Shown: positions 45,669-54,354 of the stretch, piece after piece
Numbering within the stretch: the stretch's first letter is position 1
Layout of the letters: each line of letters opens with the position of its first letter
Assembly: GCF_005250615.1 (NCBI RefSeq)
Contig: NZ_SULM01000002.1
Span: forward strand, 62,001 to 126,000
Direction of reading: 5' to 3'
Origin: Pseudomonas rhizoryzae
GTDB taxonomy: Bacteria > Pseudomonadota > Gammaproteobacteria > Pseudomonadales > Pseudomonadaceae
Length of the DNA: 64,000 nucleotides
Translations under genes and position numbers: made by a program
Notes under the pieces: generated by a model
Told to the model about the DNA's origin: nothing
The model's database searches: none
The model's input: only the letters and a program-made list of their open reading frames with translations

Positions 45669-46229
45669 ATGGACACCATCACCCTCTATCAATGGGGCGC
45701 CGATGGCGTCCTGGTTGGCTCCTTCCTGGCCGATCCCATGGCCGGCATCCCCGAGCGCAGCACGCCGACGGCGCCAGCCAAGCTCACGGCCGGTCAGGTG
45801 GCCGTCTGGAATGGCCAGGGCTGGACCGCTGCCGACAAAGCGCCGGTGCCGGCGCTGCCGGCCGTCACGGCTGACCAGGTCGACGCCGAGCGGGACCGTC
45901 GCGTCGGGTTGGGCTTCGAGTTCCAGGGCAAGCGCTATCAGACCCGCGAGGCTGGTGACCGGGAGAACATCCTCGGCGCCATGAACAGCGCCCTGGCGGC
46001 AATCATGGCCGGCGCCAAGGCAGGTGACCTACGTTGGGCCGATCCACAGACGGACTTCGTTTGGATCGCCAGCGACAACCAGCGCGTGCCCATGGATGCC
46101 CAGACCACCCTGGCGTTCGGCCAAGCCGCCACGGTACGCAAGAGCCAACTGGTCCTTGCCGGTAGCGCGCTCAAGGCCATGATGCCTACCCCTCAGGACT
46201 TCGCTGCTGATCGGTGGTGGCCCGCATGA
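45669..46229 (+). CDS. tail fibre assembly protein (DUF4376-type), for F1
   Basis: 186 aa with an N-terminal fibre-chaperone-like segment (WNGQGWTAADKA) and a C-terminal DUF4376-like part (RVGLGFEFQGKRYQT ... DFVWIASDNQRVPMDAQTTLAFG). Two nt after F1, so probably its folding chaperone. Confidence 0.8.
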   Translation: MDTITLYQWGADGVLVGSFLADPMAGIPERSTPTAPAKLTAGQVAVWNGQGWTAADKAPVPALPAVTADQVDAERDRRVGLGFEFQGKRYQTREAGDRENILGAMNSALAAIMAGAKAGDLRWADPQTDFVWIASDNQRVPMDAQTTLAFGQAATVRKSQLVLAGSALKAMMPTPQDFAADRWWPA

Positions 46230-46351
46230 AGCCAGCAACCTTCGCCAAGGCATCTGAAGGTCAACTACTCCCGAACTGGTACTCCGTCCGCTGCCCGAGC
46301 GGCCCGTCTCCTCTCGACATCGGCCCTCTCATCTCTGCAAAGGTAGCCTGA
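46226..46351 (+). CDS. 41-aa small protein coupled to the fibre chaperone
   Basis: Frame MKPATFAKASEGQLLPNW ... PLISAKVA. Its ATG overlaps the chaperone stop (ATGA) and its stop lies 2 nt before F2, so it fills the only gap in the row. No family recognised; it may simply keep ribosomes on the message. Confidence 0.45.
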   Translation: MKPATFAKASEGQLLPNWYSVRCPSGPSPLDIGPLISAKVA

Positions 46352-46353
46352 GC

Positions 46354-47748
46354 ATGGACTTCCACACGATCCACACCTACTACGGTCTCAAGCGCCTGGC
46401 CCAGGCCGAGGCCAGCGGCGTCGCCATCAACTTGAGCCACGCCGCGGTGGGCGATGGCAATGGCAACCCCGTCACCCCGGCCGAGGGCATGACCCAGCTG
46501 GTTCGCGAGCGCTATCGCACTACCATCAACCGCGTCTACCAGGACCCGGACGAGCCCCGCGGCTTTATCGCCGAGGTCATCATTCCGGCGGCTAAGGGTG
46601 GCTTTACCCTGCGCGAAGTCGGTCTCTACGATGATCAGGGCAGCCTGTTCGTGATCGGCAACCTGCCGGACACCTACAAACCGCTCCCCGGCGAAGGCGC
46701 CTATTCAGATGCCGTGCTGCGAGTGCAATTTCTCGCCGCCAACACCTCCTTCATCACCCTCAACGTGGACCCCAATCTGGCGGTGGCCAGCCACACCTGG
46801 GTGCTCAATACCTTCGCCAAGGCCTTGATCATCCCCGGCGGTACAGCCCGCCAGGTACTGGCCAAGACCAGCAACACCGACGGCGATTACGCCTGGACCG
46901 ATCCCACCGAGGCCAAGGTCACCGTTCGCTCCATCGAGGAGATCCAGACGCTGGCGGCCGACCAGACGGTGGTCAGCCTGGCCAAGACCACCACCGTGGG
47001 TCTGGCGGTCTATATCGCCGGCGCGCGGCTACGGGCCGGGGAAGAATGGAAGGCCATCAGCACCACCACGCTCAGGCTGAGTAGCAGCTACCCGGCAGGC
47101 ACCAAGATCATCCTGGCGCAGAACGATCCGCTGGGGACCTTCTTCGATCCGCTGCTGCGCGCCCAGAACCTGGCCGACGTACCGGACAAGGCCCAGGCCC
47201 GCGCCAATCTCGAGCTCTACAGCAAGAGCGAGGTGGAAGGCCTGATTCCCCGGGTACCGGCAGGCACCGTGGTCTACTTCGCTGGCACCACCGCGCCGAC
47301 CGGTTGGTTCAAAGCCAATGGCGCGGCCATTTCCCGCACTGCCTACGCCGAACTCTTCGCCGCCTTGGGCACCTTCCATGGTGCGGGCGATGGCTTCACC
47401 ACCTTCAACCTGCCGGATCTGCGCGGTGAATTCATCCGCAGCCTCGACGACGGCCGTGGGGTCGACAAGGGCCGTGGCCTGGGTACCGCCCAGGGCAGCC
47501 AGAACCAGGAGCACAGCCACGCCGGCCGCACCGCCACGGCCGGTGCCCACTCCCACTCCTATATGAACACCGACACCTTCGAGACCAGCACCAGTGGCCT
47601 GTCGGGCGGTAACAACTTCACCGACCGCGACAGCTACTACAGCACCAGCACCAACGGCGACCACAGCCACGCCCTGACCATCGACCCTAGCGGTGGCAGC
47701 GAAGCCCGGCCACGCAACGTCGCCCTGCTGGCCATCATCAAGTACTGA
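46354..47748 (+). CDS. tail fibre F2 (P2 gpH-type N-terminus, tail-collar and needle C-terminus)
   Basis: 464 aa. N-terminal DUF3751 domain (~1-160; DFHTIHTYYGLKRLAQAEASG) attaches to a P2-type baseplate. Residues ~300-370 form a phage tail-collar domain (GAGDGFTTFNLPDLRGEFIR). The C-terminus holds HxH motifs (HSH, HSH) typical of iron-binding fibre needles and ends NVALLAIIKY. It has no J/I pair of its own after J1-I1-F1. Confidence 0.88.
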   Translation: MDFHTIHTYYGLKRLAQAEASGVAINLSHAAVGDGNGNPVTPAEGMTQLVRERYRTTINRVYQDPDEPRGFIAEVIIPAAKGGFTLREVGLYDDQGSLFVIGNLPDTYKPLPGEGAYSDAVLRVQFLAANTSFITLNVDPNLAVASHTWVLNTFAKALIIPGGTARQVLAKTSNTDGDYAWTDPTEAKVTVRSIEEIQTLAADQTVVSLAKTTTVGLAVYIAGARLRAGEEWKAISTTTLRLSSSYPAGTKIILAQNDPLGTFFDPLLRAQNLADVPDKAQARANLELYSKSEVEGLIPRVPAGTVVYFAGTTAPTGWFKANGAAISRTAYAELFAALGTFHGAGDGFTTFNLPDLRGEFIRSLDDGRGVDKGRGLGTAQGSQNQEHSHAGRTATAGAHSHSYMNTDTFETSTSGLSGGNNFTDRDSYYSTSTNGDHSHALTIDPSGGSEARPRNVALLAIIKY

Positions 47749-47758
47749 AGGAGTGCCC

Positions 47759-48040
47759 ATGGACAAGCTCGTCTATCAGCTCGACCACGCCGGCTTCTAC
47801 CTGGGCGAGACCGTCGCCGACGCCTCGCCGCTCGATCCCGGCGTCTATCTACTGCCGGCGCGCTGCGTGGAAACGCCGCCGCCTGCCACCTGGGAGGACA
47901 GCCAGTGGCCGCGCTGGGACGGCAGCGCCTGGCGCCTGGTCAATCGTCCCAGGGCCTTCGCGGCCGAGGACCCGGTCGACAAGCTCAAGGCCTTCCTGGC
48001 CGCCAATCCGGACGTGGCGCGGCTGATCGGCACCGCCTGA
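47759..48040 (+). CDS. phage tail assembly chaperone-like protein for F2
   Basis: 93 aa, Trp-rich middle (PATWEDSQWPRWDGSAWRLVNRP) as in fibre-assembly chaperones of the p37/Tfa kind. AAGGAG before ATG 47759. Follows F2 by 10 nt. Confidence 0.7.
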   Translation: MDKLVYQLDHAGFYLGETVADASPLDPGVYLLPARCVETPPPATWEDSQWPRWDGSAWRLVNRPRAFAAEDPVDKLKAFLAANPDVARLIGTA

Positions 48041-48042
48041 AC

Positions 48043-48104
48043 TTGTCGGCCGCGCGCCGACAACGCCCGTCGGCTGCAGGGCGACCGGGCGAGCGCCATG
48101 CTGG
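48043..48104 (+). promoter_or_regulatory. late promoter e: Ogr-type site upstream of gpV
   Basis: TTGT 48043-48046, N13, ACAA 48060-48063; GCCATGCTGG at 48095, 35 nt on. If the site centre is at -55, as in P2, transcription starts within a few nt of the gpV ATG. Confidence 0.75.
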
Positions 48105-48108
48105 CGGC

Positions 48109-48699
48109 ATGAACGAATTCGCTGCGCTTTCCCGCCTCCTCGAGAACCTGATCCGCCTCGGTACCATCGCCGCGGTGGACCACGGCAGTCTCACCGAACC
48201 CCGCCCCGCCCGCGTGCGCGTGCAGAGCGGCGAACTGCTGACCGGCTGGCTGCCCTGGCTGACCCTGCGCGCCGGCAGCAGCCGCGAGTGGGACCCGCCG
48301 ACCCTCGGCGAGCAGGTCGTGCTGCTCAGCCCCAGCGGCCAGACCACCCAGGGCATCGTCCTCTGCGGCCTGTTCAGCCAGCTGCTGCCGGCCAATGGCG
48401 ACCGCGCCGACCTGCACAGACGCAGCTACCCCGACGGCGCCGTGATCGAGTACGACAGCCAGGCCCATCGCCTGAGCGCGGTGTTGCCTGAGGGTGGCGT
48501 CACCCAGCTGACCAGTACCGGGGGCATCACCATCGTCGGCCCCATCACCCACCAGGGCGACTATACCCAGACCGGCAACCAGCAGGTCACCGGCCAGGTC
48601 ACCGTCAGCCAGGACGTGGTGGCGGCCGGCATCAGCCTGGTCAAGCACAAGCACGGCGGCGTCCAAAGCGGCGGCAGCCAGACAGGAGCACCCGCATGA
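48109..48699 (+). CDS. baseplate spike protein V (P2 gpV)
   Basis: 196-aa trimeric membrane-piercing spike. OB-fold start (IRLGTIAAVDHG ... ARVRVQSGELLTGWLPWLT), a central YPDGAVIEYD and an iron-binding HxH tip KHKHGG near the end. No Shine-Dalgarno is seen. Confidence 0.93.
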   Translation: MNEFAALSRLLENLIRLGTIAAVDHGSLTEPRPARVRVQSGELLTGWLPWLTLRAGSSREWDPPTLGEQVVLLSPSGQTTQGIVLCGLFSQLLPANGDRADLHRRSYPDGAVIEYDSQAHRLSAVLPEGGVTQLTSTGGITIVGPITHQGDYTQTGNQQVTGQVTVSQDVVAAGISLVKHKHGGVQSGGSQTGAPA

Positions 48700-49040
48700 A
48701 TCGCAACACCGGCCAGGCCCTGGGCGACCTCGAGCACCTGCAGCAATCGGTCACCGACATCCTCACCACGCCCATCGGCAGCCGCCTGATGCGGCGCGAC
48801 TACGGTTGCGACCTGTTCCGCCTGCTCGACCAGCCGCTCAACGGGGCCCTCGGCCTGCAGGCCAAGGCCGTCGCGGTGATCGCGCTACTGCGCTGGGAGC
48901 CACGCCTCAACCTCACCCATATCGATCTGGTCCAGGGCGAGCGTCCCGGCCAGGCCTTCATCGAGCTGGAGGGCTACAGCACCGTCAACGACGCGGCCGT
49001 CAGCCTGCGCGCCCCGCTGGTTCTGGGGGGCCTGTCATGA
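48696..49040 (+). CDS. baseplate wedge protein W (gp25-like)
   Basis: 114-aa lysozyme-like gp25/gpW family wedge protein: LTTPIGSRLMRRDYGCDLFRLLDQP is diagnostic. Overlaps V and J2 by four bases each. Single copy, so all three J-I pairs would share it. Confidence 0.92.
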   Translation: MNRNTGQALGDLEHLQQSVTDILTTPIGSRLMRRDYGCDLFRLLDQPLNGALGLQAKAVAVIALLRWEPRLNLTHIDLVQGERPGQAFIELEGYSTVNDAAVSLRAPLVLGGLS

Positions 49041-49945
49041 CCACCTTCACCCCCATCGATCTGAGCCAGCTGCCGGCGCCGAGCGTGGTGGAGCCGCTGG
49101 ACTTCGAAAGCCTGTTGCAGGCGCGCAAGGAGCAGCTGGTCAGTCTCTGGCCCACGGCCGAGCAAGCCGCCCTGCGTGCCCGCCTGGCACTAGAGTCCGA
49201 GCCGCTAACCAAGCTGCTCGAGGAAAACACCTATCGCGAATTGCTGCTGCGCCAGCGGGTCAACGAGGCGGCGCTGGGCACCATGCTGGCCAAGGCTCGC
49301 GGTAGCGACTTGGAACAGATCGCCGCCGGCGTGAATCTCACTCGCCTGGTGGTCACCGCCGCCAACCCCGACGCCGTACCGCCCACCGCGGCCGTGCTGG
49401 AGACGGACGATGCCCTGCGCGAGCGGGTGCAAATGGCCTGGGAGGGCCTCAGCGTGGCCGGGCCGCGCAACGCCTACATCCTGCATGCGCGCAACGCCAG
49501 CGGTAAGGTCGCTGATGCCAGCGCCACCAGTCCCAGCCCGGCAGTGGTGACCGTCACCGTGCAGAGCCTGGAGGGCGACGGCAGCGCCTCGGCCGAGTTG
49601 CTGGCCACCGTCAGCCAGGCCCTCAACGACGAGGACGTGCGCCCGGTGGGCGATCGCCTGATCGTACAATCGGCGCAGATCCTCACCTACCAGGTCAAGG
49701 CCGTGCTGCACCTGGCCAACACCGGTGCCGAGGGCGAAGTCATCCTGGCCACCGCCCGGCAGCAGCTGGCCGCCTACGTCAACCAGCGGCGTCGCCTCGG
49801 CGTGCGGGTGTCGCGCTCCGGCATCGATGCCGCGCTGCACGTCGCCGGCGTGGCCTGGGTCGAGCTCAAGGACTGGCAGGATCTGACGCCGACCGAAGCC
49901 CAGGCGGCCTATTGCACCGCCAGCACGGTCACCCTGGGCGAATGA
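49037..49945 (+). CDS. baseplate wedge protein J, copy 2
   Basis: 302-aa gpJ family protein at the standard P2 place after W. N-terminus FTPIDLSQLPAPSVVEPLDFESLL. A 65-bp stretch (49193-49257) is identical to the J3 gene except for three bases. Confidence 0.93.
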   Translation: MTTFTPIDLSQLPAPSVVEPLDFESLLQARKEQLVSLWPTAEQAALRARLALESEPLTKLLEENTYRELLLRQRVNEAALGTMLAKARGSDLEQIAAGVNLTRLVVTAANPDAVPPTAAVLETDDALRERVQMAWEGLSVAGPRNAYILHARNASGKVADASATSPSPAVVTVTVQSLEGDGSASAELLATVSQALNDEDVRPVGDRLIVQSAQILTYQVKAVLHLANTGAEGEVILATARQQLAAYVNQRRRLGVRVSRSGIDAALHVAGVAWVELKDWQDLTPTEAQAAYCTASTVTLGE

Positions 49946-50562
49946 CCATGAAGACGTTGCTGCCGCCCAACAGTACCCCGCTGGAACGCCTAGCCGCCGA
50001 GGCGCTGGCCGGCATCGGCGAGGTGCCCGTCCCGCTGCGCGACCTGGCCGACCCCGACCGTTGCCCCGAAGAATTGTTGCCCTACCTGGCCTGGGCCCGC
50101 TCGGTGGATCGCTGGGATAGCGGCTGGAGCGAGGCCACCAAGCGCCAGGTCATCAAGTCGGCGTACTTCGTTCACGCACACAAGGGCACCATCGGCGCAC
50201 TGCGCAGGGTGGTGGAGCCCCTGGGCTATCTGATCCGCATCCACGAGTGGTGGCAGGAGAGCCCGACCGGCATCCCGGGCACCTTCCGCCTGGACGTCGG
50301 GGTACTCGACAGCGGCATCACCGAGACCATGTACGAGGCCATGAGCCTGCTGATCGACGACGCCCGCCCGATCGGCCGGCATCTGATCGGTTTGGCCATC
50401 AGCCTGGAAACCCGTGGTACCGCAGGTGTCGGCCTCGCGACCTACCAGGGCGAGATCCTCAGCGTCTACGCCTACCAGCCCGACGCCATCGTCGTCAGCG
50501 GCCAAGCCCTGCTCGGCGCCGGCAGCACCCACACCCTCGACACCCTGAGCATCTATCCATGA
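49942..50562 (+). CDS. baseplate wedge protein I, copy 2
   Basis: 206-aa gpI family protein. Shared N-terminus LLPPNSTPLERLA; variable C-terminus (~150-206) unlike I1 and I3. ATGA overlaps with J2 and F3. Confidence 0.9.
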   Translation: MTMKTLLPPNSTPLERLAAEALAGIGEVPVPLRDLADPDRCPEELLPYLAWARSVDRWDSGWSEATKRQVIKSAYFVHAHKGTIGALRRVVEPLGYLIRIHEWWQESPTGIPGTFRLDVGVLDSGITETMYEAMSLLIDDARPIGRHLIGLAISLETRGTAGVGLATYQGEILSVYAYQPDAIVVSGQALLGAGSTHTLDTLSIYP

Positions 50563-51683
50563 GCCAGACCTACTACGCTATCCTCACGGCCATCGGCGAG
50601 GCCAAGCTGGCCAACGCCGCGGCGCTCAACACCACCCTGAAGATCGCCAAGATGGCGGTCGGCGATGGCGGTGGCGCCGTGCCTACGCCCACACGCACCC
50701 AGACGGTCCTGGTCGGCGAGTGGTATCGCGCCGGCCTCAACACCCTGAGCGTCGATCCGAGCAACACCAGCCAGATCATCGCCGAACTGGTCATCCCAGA
50801 GGCCACCGGCGGCAACTGGATCCGCGAAATGGGCCTGTACGACATCGACGGCAACCTGATCGCCGTGGCCAATACCCCACCCAGCTACAAGCCACAATTG
50901 GCCGAGGGCTCCGGCCGGACCCAGGTGCTGCGCATGATCCTGGTGGTCAGCAGCACCAGTGCCGTGGAGCTCAAGATCGATCCCAGCGTGATCCTGGCCA
51001 CTCGGCAATACGTCGACACGGCCACCCAACAGGCGAGCGAGACCGTTCGGGGGACAGCCAAGGTCGCGACGGAGGTGGACATCTCCGCGGCGACCGATGA
51101 CACCCGCTTCATCACATCCAAAAAACTTGCCGGCTGGTGGGGCGCGGCGATGAAGCAAGCCAGCGAAATCACTTTCGGCTGGACCATGCTGGCTACACAA
51201 GAGCAAGTGTCTGCCGGTACCAATGATGCCACCACCGTGACGCCGAAGAAGCTTGCCTCCTGGTGGACCTCGGTGATGAAACAGGCCACCGAGAGCATCC
51301 TCGGCTGGGCCAAGCTAGCTACTCAGGCCCAGGTCAACGCCGGCACCGACGACGCCACCATCGTGACCCCTATGAAGCTCCGGGCAGGCTTCTCCGTCAG
51401 CTTCGGCTACGTGGGTTACATCGCCCTCCCGGCCTGGCTCGGTGGCTTCATCCTCCAGTGGGGCTCAACCGTTGCCAGCAATATCACCTCACTGACCGTG
51501 ACCTATCCCGTTGCCTATCCCAACGCCTGCTATGGCGTATGGCAGTGCATCTACAACGACACCGTGGGCTCGACCGACTCTGTGCGTCGTACCACCTCCG
51601 GGGCGCCACTCACCACCGCTACTTTTCGAGTGACCAATGCCGACGGCGGAAGCTCGGTCGGCTGGCTCAGCATCGGCCGATAG
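50559..51683 (+). CDS. tail fibre F3 (R-pyocin-like, DUF3751 anchor, gp53-type knob)
   Basis: 374 aa. DUF3751 anchor ~1-150 (related to F2), then three ~39-aa repeats (consensus GWAKLATQAQVNAGTDDATIVTPKKLA) forming a shaft, then a C-terminal gp53-like knob starting FGYVGYIALPAWLGGFILQWG. This layout is that of R-type pyocin fibres. Confidence 0.88.
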   Translation: MSQTYYAILTAIGEAKLANAAALNTTLKIAKMAVGDGGGAVPTPTRTQTVLVGEWYRAGLNTLSVDPSNTSQIIAELVIPEATGGNWIREMGLYDIDGNLIAVANTPPSYKPQLAEGSGRTQVLRMILVVSSTSAVELKIDPSVILATRQYVDTATQQASETVRGTAKVATEVDISAATDDTRFITSKKLAGWWGAAMKQASEITFGWTMLATQEQVSAGTNDATTVTPKKLASWWTSVMKQATESILGWAKLATQAQVNAGTDDATIVTPMKLRAGFSVSFGYVGYIALPAWLGGFILQWGSTVASNITSLTVTYPVAYPNACYGVWQCIYNDTVGSTDSVRRTTSGAPLTTATFRVTNADGGSSVGWLSIGR

Positions 51684-51692
51684 GAGACCTAT

Positions 51693-52235
51693 ATGAAATT
51701 CTTCGCATCCCAATCCACGGGCGGCCTTTATCTCAGCGCGCTGCACTCGAAGATTCCCGGCGACGCTATCGAAATCAGTCAGGAGCAGTACGAAACCTTC
51801 AAGGGACAATCCATCGACTGGAGCGACTCGGGCATGCCGAGTCTTTACGATCCTCAACAGGACAAGACCGTGATCCGTGCCACCATCGCCGGCGCCTGCA
51901 ATGCCACAATCCTGGAGGGCTTCATCTCCGCGGCCCTTGGCGCCGAGCACCGCTACCCTGCCAAACTCACCGACCAGAGCAACCTGCAGGCCTCTGTCTT
52001 GGAATCCCTTTTCCCCGGCCTGGCCGACGACTGGACAACCCCCTTCTGGTGCCAGGACGCCACCGGCACCTGGGCCTACCGGCCTCATACCGCCGCCCAG
52101 ATCCAGCAGGTAGGTACAGACGGCAAGAACGCCATCAATGCCTGCATCGCTCACAAGATCAAGCTGGAAGAGCAGCTCGCCAATGCCGAGACCCTCGCCG
52201 AGATCGAGGCTATTACCTGGGCGGCGCCGCAGTGA
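51693..52235 (+). CDS. fibre-associated protein, DUF4376-like, for F3
   Basis: 180 aa, start MKFFASQSTGGLYLSALHSKIPGDAIEI as in fibre-assembly proteins, C-terminal helical part (NAINACIAHKIKLEEQLANAETLAEIEAITW). Follows F3 by 9 nt and overlaps the next gene; probable chaperone. Confidence 0.75.
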   Translation: MKFFASQSTGGLYLSALHSKIPGDAIEISQEQYETFKGQSIDWSDSGMPSLYDPQQDKTVIRATIAGACNATILEGFISAALGAEHRYPAKLTDQSNLQASVLESLFPGLADDWTTPFWCQDATGTWAYRPHTAAQIQQVGTDGKNAINACIAHKIKLEEQLANAETLAEIEAITWAAPQ

Positions 52236-52663
52236 TCCACCTGGCCCTGTACAAGGCGCCGGGCGACACCTACGACCGTTTCATCCGCGCCTGGACACGC
52301 AGCCCCTACTCACATTGCGAGCTGGTGCTGCCGGACGGTCGCTTTGTCACCAGCTCGCCCCGAGACGGCGGCGTGCGCGCCAAGGTGATCGACCAAGATC
52401 CAGCGGTCTGGGACTTCCTGCCCCTGCCCTGGCTCCAGCCGGCCCACGTCGAGCAGCTGCTCGAGCAGGAAGCCGGCGCCGGCTACGACTGGCTCGGCAT
52501 CCTCGGCAGCCAGATCCTGCCGGCCGGCATCCAGAGTCGGTCCCGCTGGTTCTGCTCGGAGTTCTGCGCCCAGGCCCTCGGCCTGGAGCAGCCCCAGCGC
52601 TACAGCCCAGGTCAGTTGGCCGAGGCCATCCGCTGGGTCTCCAATCTAAGCCCCATCTTGTAG
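52232..52663 (+). CDS. YiiX/NlpC-type permuted papain-fold hydrolase in the fibre cassette
   Basis: 143 aa, GTG start overlapping the previous stop. A permuted cysteine-hydrolase pattern is visible: His28 in SPYSHCELV near the start and Cys108 in RWFCSEFC. Such enzymes cleave amide or ester bonds in peptidoglycan or lipids. Relatives in databases are sometimes named enoyl-CoA hydratase, which the sequence does not support. Role in the particle unknown. Confidence 0.72.
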   Translation: MIHLALYKAPGDTYDRFIRAWTRSPYSHCELVLPDGRFVTSSPRDGGVRAKVIDQDPAVWDFLPLPWLQPAHVEQLLEQEAGAGYDWLGILGSQILPAGIQSRSRWFCSEFCAQALGLEQPQRYSPGQLAEAIRWVSNLSPIL

Positions 52664-52728
52664 CGCTCCCCACCACAACCCCCGCCCCATGACCAGGCTG
52701 CCCGGGTCCGCCAGCCTGTGCAGCGTCA
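52658..52728 (+). promoter_or_regulatory. late promoter c: Ogr-type site upstream of gpJ3
   Basis: TTGT 52658-52661 (overlapping the previous stop), N13, ACAA 52675-52678; the 20-nt block CGCCAGCCTGTGCAGCGTCA at 52709-52728 recurs with one mismatch in promoter d. The remaining leader to 52889 shows no gene. Confidence 0.75.
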
Positions 52729-52889
52729 TCCTTTCCTGGCACTTTTCCCACCATGGCCGCTCCCGCACTACCTCGCGATCCGTCCCGTTCTGGGCGTCAC
52801 CCTTCCCGACTTCGCTCCAGCCGCATTCCGGAACATCGAGCGCGCACTCCCGGCGCCTCCCGCCCGCCCCATCCTCGCGGAGTCCACCC

Positions 52890-53795
52890 ATGATCGATCT
52901 CTCGCAACTCCCCTCACCCACCGTCGTCGAGCCCCTCGACTTCGAGACGCTCCTGGCCCAGCGCAAGGCGCGTCTGCTCGCCCTCTGGCCGGTGGCGGAG
53001 CAGGAGGCGCTGGCCGCCCGGCTGGCCCTGGAATCCGAGCCGCTGACCAAGCTGCTCGAGGAAAACACCTATCGCGAGTTGCTGCTGCGCCAGCGCATCA
53101 ACGAGGGCGCCAAGGCGACGCTGCTAGCCTACGCCAGCGGTGCCGACCTGGAGAATCTGGCCGCCTGGTATGGCGTCACGCGGGCGCTGGTAACGCCGGC
53201 CGACGCCACCGCCAAGCCGCCACGCGCAGCCGTCTATGAAAGCGACGAGCGCCTGCGCCAGCGCACCCAACTGGCGCTGGAAGGCTTCACCACCGCCGGC
53301 TCGCGCAACGCCTATCGCTACCACACGCTGTCCGCCACGCCCCAGGTCAAGGACGTGGCCATCCTGCGGCCGCTCCAGGGTACGGTTCGGATAGTGGTGC
53401 TTGCGGCCATGGGCGATGGCACGCCCGATGCCGCCCTGCTGGCCCAGGTGGCGACCACCCTCAACGATGAAGACGTGCGCCCGCTGTGCGACACCGTCGA
53501 GGTCGGTGCCGCCACGGTCCTCACCTACGAGGTCAAGGCCACCCTGCAGCTCTATCCCGGCCCCGAACAGACCGTGGTGCGGCAGAACGCCCTGGCCAAG
53601 GCCCAGACCTATGTCGCCGAGCGCCATGCCCTGGGCAAGGACGTCACCCGCTCCGGCCTGTTCGCCGCGCTGCACCAGAGCGGCGTGCACAACGTGCGCC
53701 TGGCCAGCCCGGCGAGCGACCTCGCGGTAACCGCCGATCAGGCGGCCTATTGCAGCGCCATCAGCCTGACCACGGAGATCCTCGATGACGCCTGA
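52890..53795 (+). CDS. baseplate wedge protein J, copy 3
   Basis: 301-aa gpJ family protein, start MIDLSQLPSPTVVEPLDFETLL. Closest to J2. The longer open frame upstream is leader. Overlaps I3 by 11 nt. Confidence 0.92.
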   Translation: MIDLSQLPSPTVVEPLDFETLLAQRKARLLALWPVAEQEALAARLALESEPLTKLLEENTYRELLLRQRINEGAKATLLAYASGADLENLAAWYGVTRALVTPADATAKPPRAAVYESDERLRQRTQLALEGFTTAGSRNAYRYHTLSATPQVKDVAILRPLQGTVRIVVLAAMGDGTPDAALLAQVATTLNDEDVRPLCDTVEVGAATVLTYEVKATLQLYPGPEQTVVRQNALAKAQTYVAERHALGKDVTRSGLFAALHQSGVHNVRLASPASDLAVTADQAAYCSAISLTTEILDDA

Positions 53796-54354
53796 GTCGC
53801 TGCTACCACCCAACCGTACCCACCTCGAGACGGCCCTGGCCGCGGCCGGCGCCGACCTCGCGGCACTGCCGGTGCCCTTGCGCGATCTCTGGAATGCCTG
53901 GCGGTGCCCGGCCGGCCTGCTGCCCTGGCTGGCCTGGGCCGTCTCGGTGGATGACTGGGACGCCAACTGGGGCGAGGACAGGAAACGCCAGGTCATCGCC
54001 GACTCGGTACGCATCCATCGCCACAAGGGTACCCGTGGCGCGGTGCGCCGGGCGCTGGCCAACCTGCTCGGTAACCAGGACTTCACCCTGCTCGAAGGCG
54101 CCCAGGGCGGTCATTACGACGCCCGCTACGCCTATGACGGGGAGCGCTTCCACGGCCATGCCGAGCACTGGGCCCAGTACCGTCTGTACGTCCGGCAACC
54201 CATCAGCGTCGCCCAGGCGGCGCTGATCCGCAGCACCCTGGCCGATGTGGCCCCAGCGCGCTGCGAGCTGCTGTCGCTCAACTTCACCGCCGCGCTCAAT
54301 GACCACAGCGGCACCTTCCACTACGACGCAAGCTTCACCTACGGAGTCGCCTGA
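53785..54354 (+). CDS. baseplate wedge protein I, copy 3
   Basis: 189-aa gpI family protein, LLPPNRTHLETALA at the start, LPWLAWAVSVDDWD in the middle, and a short variable end (ALNDHSGTFHYDASFTYGVA). Overlaps F4 by one base. Confidence 0.88.
   Translation: MTPESLLPPNRTHLETALAAAGADLAALPVPLRDLWNAWRCPAGLLPWLAWAVSVDDWDANWGEDRKRQVIADSVRIHRHKGTRGAVRRALANLLGNQDFTLLEGAQGGHYDARYAYDGERFHGHAEHWAQYRLYVRQPISVAQAALIRSTLADVAPARCELLSLNFTAALNDHSGTFHYDASFTYGVA

Noticed and set aside
48098..48112. Five-codon frame ATG CTG GCG GCA TGA overlapping the gpV start
   Set aside because: It falls in the -10-like block of promoter e and would be upstream of the predicted transcript start.
52232..52663. Enoyl-CoA hydratase label for the cassette-2 enzyme
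   Set aside because: No crotonase-fold motifs; the His and Cys pattern fits a YiiX/NlpC-like hydrolase.
52689..52889. 67-codon extension of gpJ3
   Set aside because: This stretch contains promoter c and its leader; the Pro/Ser-rich translation has no match in J1 or J2.
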